Notes under the pieces: generated by a model
The model's database searches: none
What the model was told of the DNA's origin: nothing
The model's input: the letters and a program-made list of their open reading frames with translations, nothing else
Position numbers and translations under genes: made by a program
Source of the DNA: Aaosphaeria pasadenensis
Taxonomy: Eukaryota > Ascomycota > Dothideomycetes > Pleosporales
DNA length: 64,000 nucleotides
Direction: 5' to 3'
NCBI GenBank assembly: GCA_022813625.1
Contig: JAKLMB010000004.1
Location: forward strand, 1,302,001-1,366,000
In this document: one piece after another, positions 57,510-64,000 of the stretch
Layout of the letters: every line of letters starts with the position of its first letter
Position numbering within the stretch: the stretch's first letter is position 1

Positions 57510-59479
57510 TGGGGGCGTTGGGTTGGTCGTGGTGGTGAGTTGTGGTTTGAAATTTTTTGTCGGATGTTTTCTTGTAGCGATTGATGGAGGTTTTTCTTTT
57601 GTGCTGGTTAGAAGGTTCAATGTTTCGTGAAATTTGAAGTCTATAGGTAGGTTGATGTTTATTCTGTTTGCTTGCTGTCTACGTCAGATCTCGGAGTTTG
57701 AAAATGCAGTTCGGGCATCCTGCGATATCAAACGGTCGATCGTCTTACGGCGTGCATGAACCCTGCATATTTCCATTCAAAGCCGCTGTGAGACCCTTGT
57801 GGCGCCGGATGAGTAGCTTGAAGTACAACTACGACAAAGATCGCATCGTTCACAGAGGACGATATATCTTTTCGGGATAATTAATCAACTTTGTCTTTCG
57901 TATCAGCTCAACTCACGAGACGGCGAAGCTCTATTGAATCCAGAAATGGCAATATCACGGCGCGTACCATGCAACCCAAGCATCGAATATAGTACCTTTC
58001 ACATGCTCCAACTACTCCGTACACAATCCTGACATCTCCCCTCCAAATGAACAAACCGCCCGAAGCGCGAACCACTACAAGAGACCTTCCGAGTTCATCC
58101 CAAGAGACTTGGGTGCGCAGTCACACGCCCATATCAGCCTTGCGTTCGCGGTCAGATAGTTACAAGCGGCTGCTAACGTTGCTTCGAGGTTGTAGATAGG
58201 TAGGGCGATGTAGTATCTTGGGAAAAAGGTAGGATGGTATGAGGGATTACTAGCCGCTGCTACGTTGGTTGAAGCTGGTGAAGGGACTATGCGGGTGTGA
58301 TTTGAGATATTCTGTCACGGGATGGTCCTTGGGCTCGTCTTTGTCTGGTGAGAGGATATTGGGGCGCGATGTGTTGTTTAGGGATGTTGTTGCTATTGAG
58401 AAGTGTGGTGGTTGTAGTTGACTGTAGTTTAGGTCGTGCTTGGAATAGATGTATAACCTTTTAACTAAAAAGAGTTTCTTTGAAGCTTAGAGCTTGTGGG
58501 AGTAGTCCTCCCTTACTTTGAAGTTGATTTGTGGTATATTTATATTTTACTACATCAATATCGCGTTATAGTCAAGTGCCTGTTTTACTTAATTTATCTC
58601 TTCATATAAGACAGCAAATAACAACTTCGTCTTGTCTATTACGATAATGAAAGGAGACTCCCTTTTCGCCACTACTTTAACTTCACCAACAGAAGAAATT
58701 CACATTCATCACATTTTACACAAGACATAGACACGTTTCGTCCAAAAAATCTCATCTCGGCTCCTCCCCCATCACAAGCGTGGCCACCCATGATAGTTTG
58801 ATGAACCACGCAGGGGTCTTCGCACCACTCGACCCCCTCGGATGCGATCCAAGATCTCTATACCACACACGCACCCTGCCAACTAGCCCCGGGCTAACAT
58901 CCCCCCTACCCTTCAACCCTTCGAAAGGTCATTCGCATGTATATACATCCTCCCTATCCTACCCTTTCCAATTTGTCTAGACTTCGTCAGGAGGTCAAAT
59001 CCGTCCAACGCACGCTCACTACTTCAAATGTAACAAGCCCTCTACTGTCCCCGAGCTTCCTTCCTAGCTTGGGTGATCTCCCGCGCCAGCCTTGAATTTC
59101 CTCCGAGGAGATATAGGCCCTCGGTGAAGATGTTACTGGATTGTTAGACTGGACTTGGAGGGATTCAGATCTTAGCGTGTCGCGAGTCTCGAGCCTTGCA
59201 ATTCAACGTAGCATCCAATGGTGACGATGGTGCGTAAACGCCCTTCATCGCGCTAAAAGGTCGACACCTGGTCTGGAGAGAGGGAGGGATTTCTCCTGTC
59301 ATGGGTGAAGGGGTTGAGGGGAGGATGGAAGGGTTATGGGTTTTTTCGCCCAGGGAGGTGGTTGATATAGAGTGTATGTGTATAAGAACCCACGAGGCGC
59401 ATGTCGTGCAGATTGTTGAAGTTGTGTAACTACTCTTACCCGGTTTTTGTTTCATATTCGGCTGTTCTTATCGTTCATT
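57510..59479. other. Gene-free region of about 2 kb upstream of the GH16 gene
   Basis: AT-rich segment at 58440-58700. Small frames (for example near 58780-58980) lack any motif. Probably promoter sequence for the PEBP gene and the GH16 gene. Confidence 0.4.
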
Positions 59480-60721
59480 ATGTTTCTAGGGACTCCTGTT
59501 GCTTCGTTGGCGCTCCTTTGGGTCGTCGGCGTGAAGGGTCTGCCGGCTGGGCCTGGGTATTTCCCGTCGAATGTGCCTGTGACAAACACGACGACGGTGT
59601 CTGCTGCTGCGTTTGGGCTGATTGATACGTATGATGCTAGTAATTGGTTGAGTAAATTCGATGTTCAGGCTGTATGTATGGCATATCAAACGACAGATGA
59701 TTTTCACTGACATAGAGTCGAAAAGATTGCGGACCCAACTCGTGAGTGCCTTCATGATATTCACGTCTCTCGACTCTCTGGCTAATATAAATCCCAGACG
59801 GCTACGTCAACTATGTCAACCAAGCACAAGCCCAATCCCTCGGGCTCATCAAGACCCAAAACAACGCCGTCTACATGGGCGTCGACCACACCAGCGTCCT
59901 CAACCCCTCCGGCACCGGCCGCAACAGCGTACGCCTGCAGAGCAAAACGGGCTACAACTCCGGCCTCGTGATAGCCGACTTCGCACACGTTCCCGGCAGC
60001 AACTGCGGCTCGTGGCCCGCCTTCTGGATGGTCGGCCCCAACTGGCCCAACCAGGGCGAACTCGACATCCTCGAGGGCGTCAACCTCAACACGTACAACC
60101 AAGTCACATTGCACACGTCGCCCGGGTGCGTGCCGAGCGTAGGCGCCGGTGGAGAGAGTGGGCGGAGGATAGGGAATGCGGATTGTGGTGCGAATGGCGG
60201 GTTTGTGGGGTGTGGGGTTGAGTCTGCGTCGGCGACGTCGTATGGCACGGCGTTTAATGCGAATGGCGGTGGGGTGTATGCGGCGCTTTGGACGGGCTCC
60301 GGGATCAAGGTGTGGTATTTTGCGGCGAAGAATGTGCCGGCGAATATTAGGAGTGGGAATCCGGATCCGAATACTTGGGGTACGCCGACGGCGAACTTCG
60401 CGGGGTGCGATTTTGGTGCGAAGTTTAGGGATATGCACATGGTATGTTTGATTCAGGATAGGTGAAAGGGTGGTGGGAGGTGAAGCAGCTGTGCTAATTG
60501 AGTGCTCATAGGTGTTCGATATAACGTTTTGCGGAGATTGGGCTGGCAGTGTTTGGGGATCGAGCTCTTGTGCTCAGGTCAATCCCAGCTGCAATGCCTA
60601 TGTGGCATCGCAGCCACAGTCGTTTGCCGATGTAAGTTTATGGTAATTGTTGTAAAGGTCCATGCTGACTAGTCGACAGAGCTACTGGCTGGTGAATTCG
60701 GTGAAGGTGTACAGTGTTTGA
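59480..60721 (+). CDS. Secreted GH16 endo-1,3(4)-beta-glucanase-like enzyme
   Basis: Extracellular glucanase, about 341 residues, acting on beta-1,3 or mixed-linkage glucans of walls. Exons 59480-59675, 59718-59741 (24 nt), 59798-60441, 60512-60631, 60680-60721. Signal peptide MFLGTPVASLALLWVVGVKG. Start of the fold is FGLIDTYDASNWLSKFDVQA, then EKIADPTHGYVNYV after the second intron. The GH16 catalytic motif is GELDILEGVN, with nucleophile Glu161 and acid/base Glu166. CGSWPAFWMVGPNWPN precedes it and FAGCDFGAKFRDMHMVFDITFCGDWAGSVW follows. The last exon ends YWLVNSVKVYSV. The short second exon is my best frame-consistent choice and the least certain junction. No GPI anchor signal is visible, so the enzyme is probably free. 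Confidence 0.87.
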
Positions 60722-60999
60722 TTCAATGTCGGCATTGCATTGCTTCGTTTCTCCCTTCATGAGCGTGGCACCTTTTTTTCCTTGTACACATTTGTTACTT
60801 CTTGAAGTTATTTCTTGTAGGGGTTGGAATCTAGGCGGTCTGAGTTGGATATTGTACATTGGCAATAATGTTGTGATACCCGTAGTTGGATGCATGATGG
60901 AGCGTCGTACATATAAATCATCTATAATTCTTGTCTATATCGTTAATCAAATCATTTGATCCAACAATGCGCCATCGAGAGTTAAACAGACGCAAGGTT

Positions 61000-62373
61000 T
61001 TACCCCTGCACTGCCTTTCGTAAAGCTTCAACCTCACCCTTCTTCCATTCAGTCACCTTGCCCTGCCACTTGGATCCTTTGCCACCTCCTTTCACGGAGC
61101 TGACAATCTCCTTAACTTTAGCCGCATTCTGTTCTACGAGAGAACTTTCGCCGATGACCATGATCGATCCTACGTCTTTCTCCTGACCAGAGACCAAGAT
61201 AGCAACACCTTTCTCCCCCAGCGCGTCTCTGATCTCGATGACGACAGAGTTCAGGAAGTCTAGACCGTCTGTGGGTCGATGACACCAGCCTGGCTTGCCA
61301 TCGGCTAGATCAGCCTTTATGCGATCACCCTCAAATTTCGAAACTTCGGCTAGAAGCTTCTTCTCCTTTCTTTTTGCGTCGGTCAAAGATTCCTGTAACC
61401 TCTGTACTGTTCCCTGTACTTCGGTGGGGGAGGAGCCGGATGACAGTGAGACACCAATGGTCCGGAGTGAATTGATAGACTCTGCTGCAAGATTGATAGC
61501 CCGATCGCCACAACTGAAGAACAGCCGACAATTGGTTCCTCGTATTGGCTGGGTGTGGTGCAGGAGGATTAACGAGATATGTGAGGTCTGCTTCAAATGG
61601 GTACCGCAACAGGCGTTGTAATCCAGATCACCGATTTTGATGAAGCGCACCACGCCCTTGTCTTTGTCGTAGTCATCAGGTAGACTATCGGCTTTCACAT
61701 TTCCGGGCGTTTCCACGGTGATGGTCATGTTCTCGCGAATGGCCTCGTTGCATCGGTTCTGGATTGAGCGGAGTTCCTCGTCTGTGGGCTTCCTGGGGAT
61801 CTCCACATAGTTCATCTCGCCAGCCGCACCCATCCCCCAGCCCAGAGTCTCAAGGTCCATGGTGTCCATGATGGCGGATAACAGATGTTGGCCTGTATGC
61901 TGCTGCATGAGATCCCATCGGCGCTTGAAGTCGACATCTTGTTGGACGGAGGTGCCAGGATCCAGGGGTTTCGGAGAGAATGCTACACAACGTAGGCCAT
62001 GGCGCTGTAGGTTGGCGATGGGAATGGTATCATGAGGACTTCCGGAAAGGGGAGTTATTGAGCCATGGTCAGTTGGTTGACCTCCGCCTTCTGGGAATAG
62101 AACGGAATCGGCAAACTCTATCAAGTAAGTTTTGGCAGTCGTAGAGTTGGTTTCGCTTGGGGTTTTAGAGGACTTCTTTGATTTCGGCTCCGACGTCTCT
62201 GCGGGTGGCTGATATTCGACGCAAGATACCACTTCCGTCTTGAGCCTCTGCAGGTAGGAATCCTCTTGGCAAGATAATGCGCCTACAACGCGCGGAATGA
62301 TGGGTCCAGATGCCACAGCCATGGAACCTTGTATGGCTCGGGAAAGATTGCCAGCGAATAGGAATCGTTGCAA
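61000..62373 (-). CDS. AlaX/AARSD1-type alanyl-tRNA editing protein
   Basis: Trans-editing protein that hydrolyses mischarged Ser- or Gly-tRNA(Ala), related to the second additional domain of alanyl-tRNA synthetase. Single exon, 457 residues. The AlaX core has LFPEGGGQPTDHG. The zinc site is built from His159 and His163 (QQHTGQHLLSAI) and Cys255 and His259 (NACCGTHL). Downstream come GTNCRLFFSCGDRAI, a helical segment with many Lys and Glu, and a C-terminal DHHA1-like region (VAILVSGQEKDVGSIMV, then GGGKGSKWQGK). Length and the C-terminal part match AARSD1 rather than the minimal AlaX. The first 17 residues (MQRFLFAGNLSRAIQGS) contain two Arg and no acidic residue; a second Met at position 18 starts MAVASG (ATG 62322). 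Confidence 0.9.
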   Translation of the reverse strand: MQRFLFAGNLSRAIQGSMAVASGPIIPRVVGALSCQEDSYLQRLKTEVVSCVEYQPPAETSEPKSKKSSKTPSETNSTTAKTYLIEFADSVLFPEGGGQPTDHGSITPLSGSPHDTIPIANLQRHGLRCVAFSPKPLDPGTSVQQDVDFKRRWDLMQQHTGQHLLSAIMDTMDLETLGWGMGAAGEMNYVEIPRKPTDEELRSIQNRCNEAIRENMTITVETPGNVKADSLPDDYDKDKGVVRFIKIGDLDYNACCGTHLKQTSHISLILLHHTQPIRGTNCRLFFSCGDRAINLAAESINSLRTIGVSLSSGSSPTEVQGTVQRLQESLTDAKRKEKKLLAEVSKFEGDRIKADLADGKPGWCHRPTDGLDFLNSVVIEIRDALGEKGVAILVSGQEKDVGSIMVIGESSLVEQNAAKVKEIVSSVKGGGKGSKWQGKVTEWKKGEVEALRKAVQG

Positions 62374-63330
62374 GATTCAATAGGTTAGTCACAAATTATG
62401 TGATTGTATTCCTTGAGCATCAAAGTAAGACGATGACGTCAAATCAGAATGAACAATAAAAAAACAGATTAGAATTGCGTAGAACTAAAGGGATGAATGA
62501 GACTGTAGCAGCCGAATGGGCTGGAAATGGGAAACGGAAAACCTGATTTCCAAGGAATTGCAGTGAAACGCTGTCGTGGCTGTCGTGGCCAAGATTCCCA
62601 GATGCAATGTATGTATGAGGTATGAGGCAGATTCCCAGGAGAAAGAGAGAAAAAGAAAAAAAGACTGATAAATGGGTTCTTGATCTTGATTTTGAGTGTG
62701 ATGATGACTCTGTGGATATGTTGAAGAGGCGCAAGTGGAGATGTTTCTAGAAACCTCCTCCCAAGTAGGATAGGATGGAAAGAGAAAGCGGAGAGGACCC
62801 TGTTTTTCCTCAGCTACATCACGTGATGCCGCTACCACCAAGTCGGAACCGATCCGCGGACCCTACCAAGACTTGTCCACTTGGGCCTCCAATCGAACGC
62901 CATAGGGGACAAGACAACAGCCACCTCAGACGAGTAACGCAACGTTGCCACTGGCAGGATAATTCGGCCGAATGACAGGTTTAGATACGAAAGGGTCCAA
63001 GGGACATGCAGCACTATTCCCATCACTGCCAAATCAGGCCTAACACCGGGAGTACAAGTCTAGAAACTTCATCCCTCCATTCCCAGTTGATGGTACCTAT
63101 CTATTCCATTGCTAAGTTGGAACATACCTGGTCATTCTGCCTTTTCTTTCCTTGGAACTGGCCGGGCTGATCATTATATATTGCGTCAATGTCTTCGTCG
63201 CGACAGCTGCCTAACCTCCTCCATCATTATTTCTATCTCGTTGTTTGATACCATTGTCGCGTTGCTACTCGTATACATTTATACTGCTGCCTCTGAGGGA
63301 CCTACCAAAGCCTAGACTGGCAACCCAGCC
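62374..63330. other. Divergent promoter region of the AlaX and NIF3-like genes
   Basis: About 960 bp, with A-rich runs at 62630-62670. No gene recognised. Confidence 0.35.
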
Positions 63331-64000
63331 ATGGCGAGAACGCCTACTCACGCCGAATTCACACGCTTCCTCTCGTCCCATCTACCACCAAAACCCAAGG
63401 ACGTCTCTCTTCTCTACCATGTACCGCGTAATCCCTCCTATAATTTTGACAGTGCCCCAGTCGAGCAAGTTATTCTCAGCGTTACGGCCACTGCGCAGGT
63501 GTATGACGCAATAGGCGATCCTCGGGCCGTTAGACGCCCCGGCGTGATCGGAAAACGCCCGGGACCAGAAGAACAGCGTCAAAACAACACCATCTGTTTC
63601 CTGCATCGCCCTTTCAATCTCAGACGACGATGGATCAGAGACGACGTCCTCGTACTCTCCAGTCATCTTTCGTTCGATGAGTATCTTACCGTAGGGTGGA
63701 ACACAGTGTTGGCCAGCCGACTGGGTATCAATGTCGCCGAGAGCGTCTGTGTCCAGGGCTACAAAGGTGACGCCGATCGCACCATCGGAATAGTCGGTAG
63801 TGTATCGGCCATTCTGGGGCTTCTGTTGCGCAGCATTGAGCGAGAGTTCGGCGCTATAGAGCACGCGCAGGAGGGTCTGTCCGAGGAGATACACGTCATA
63901 GCAATCATGAATGCTTTCCATGCAGACGAAGTCCAGCGTGTCAATGAAATAGCCCAGGAGCAGCAGTGGGTACCCACAGCTCAGCAGTCCGGCAAACATG
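63331..64000 (+). CDS. NIF3-like protein, 3' truncated by the window edge
   Basis: From ATG 63331 the frame stays open to the end of the window (223 codons, no stop), so the C-terminus is missing. The N-terminus reads MARTPTHAEFTRFLSSHLPP. Later pieces include NTICFLHRPFNLRRRWI, VLVLSSHLSFDEYLTVGWN and VQGYKGDADRTIGIVGSV. The last segment (G-Y-K-G-D-x-x-R-x-I-G-I-V-G) fits the NIF3/YbgI family (metal-binding, DUF34), which in fungi is a conserved protein of unknown role. The antisense frame over the same bases is also long but shows no family motif. The family call rests on two blocks, so treat it as probable rather than certain. Confidence 0.6.
   Translation, partial: MARTPTHAEFTRFLSSHLPPKPKDVSLLYHVPRNPSYNFDSAPVEQVILSVTATAQVYDAIGDPRAVRRPGVIGKRPGPEEQRQNNTICFLHRPFNLRRRWIRDDVLVLSSHLSFDEYLTVGWNTVLASRLGINVAESVCVQGYKGDADRTIGIVGSVSAILGLLLRSIEREFGAIEHAQEGLSEEIHVIAIMNAFHADEVQRVNEIAQEQQWVPTAQQSGKH

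Noticed and set aside
63382..63999. 205-codon minus-strand frame at the right edge
   Set aside because: The plus strand is open over a longer span with a good start and NIF3-like blocks; the minus frame has no recognisable motif.
1..64000. Search for transposons, tRNA genes, CRISPR arrays and secondary-metabolite synthases
   Set aside because: None seen by eye: no transposase or reverse transcriptase motifs, no tRNA-like B box, and no PKS, NRPS or terpene synthase signatures.

Overview
The window is chromosomal DNA from a filamentous ascomycete (Pezizomycotina). The evidence is many short introns (about 45-70 bp) with fungal splice signals, a HET-domain protein, a Zn(II)2Cys6 transcription factor, MFS and MAPEG membrane proteins, secreted GH5 and GH16 enzymes, and euchromatic housekeeping genes on both strands. 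I cannot place the species; nothing here decides between Dothideomycetes, Leotiomycetes and other classes. Exon joins were worked out by hand from frames and splice motifs, so junctions may be off by a few bases.

Left third (1-22.5 kb): a truncated MFS transporter, a secreted DUF1996 protein, a 2-oxoglutarate/Fe(II) oxygenase and a Baeyer-Villiger-type flavin monooxygenase with two apparent GC-AG introns. Next come a DCAF11/LEC14B-type WD40 protein, the tiny translocon subunit Sss1/Sec61-gamma (three exons, easily missed), a CFIm68-like RNA-binding protein, a GH5 endoglucanase with bacterial-style X2 and CBM46-like modules, a broken CorA-like transporter gene, a Gfo/Idh/MocA oxidoreductase and a MAPEG protein.

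Middle (23-44 kb): a six-exon HET protein, an unrecognised 303-residue protein, an amine-oxidase-like flavoprotein, a Zn2Cys6 regulator, the APC/C activator Cdh1, aspartyl aminopeptidase (M18), a Pho13-type phosphatase and the DNA primase large subunit. A gene-poor stretch of about 3 kb follows.

Right third (47-64 kb): a cysteine-rich secreted protein, a PA-TM-RING ubiquitin ligase, an orthodox aquaporin with a Ser/Arg-rich tail, a DUF4863 protein, a UCH-type deubiquitinase, a PEBP protein, a GH16 glucanase, an AlaX/AARSD1-type editing protein and the start of a NIF3-like gene that runs off the right edge.

I see no transposon, CRISPR array, tRNA, rRNA or secondary-metabolite backbone gene. 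Most of the window is ordinary conserved gene space. The most interesting points are the broken CorA-like gene, the GC-AG introns, the GH5-X2-CBM46-like architecture, targeting-like N-terminal extensions on two housekeeping enzymes, and the Asp-to-Glu change at the expected catalytic Asp of the UCH enzyme.
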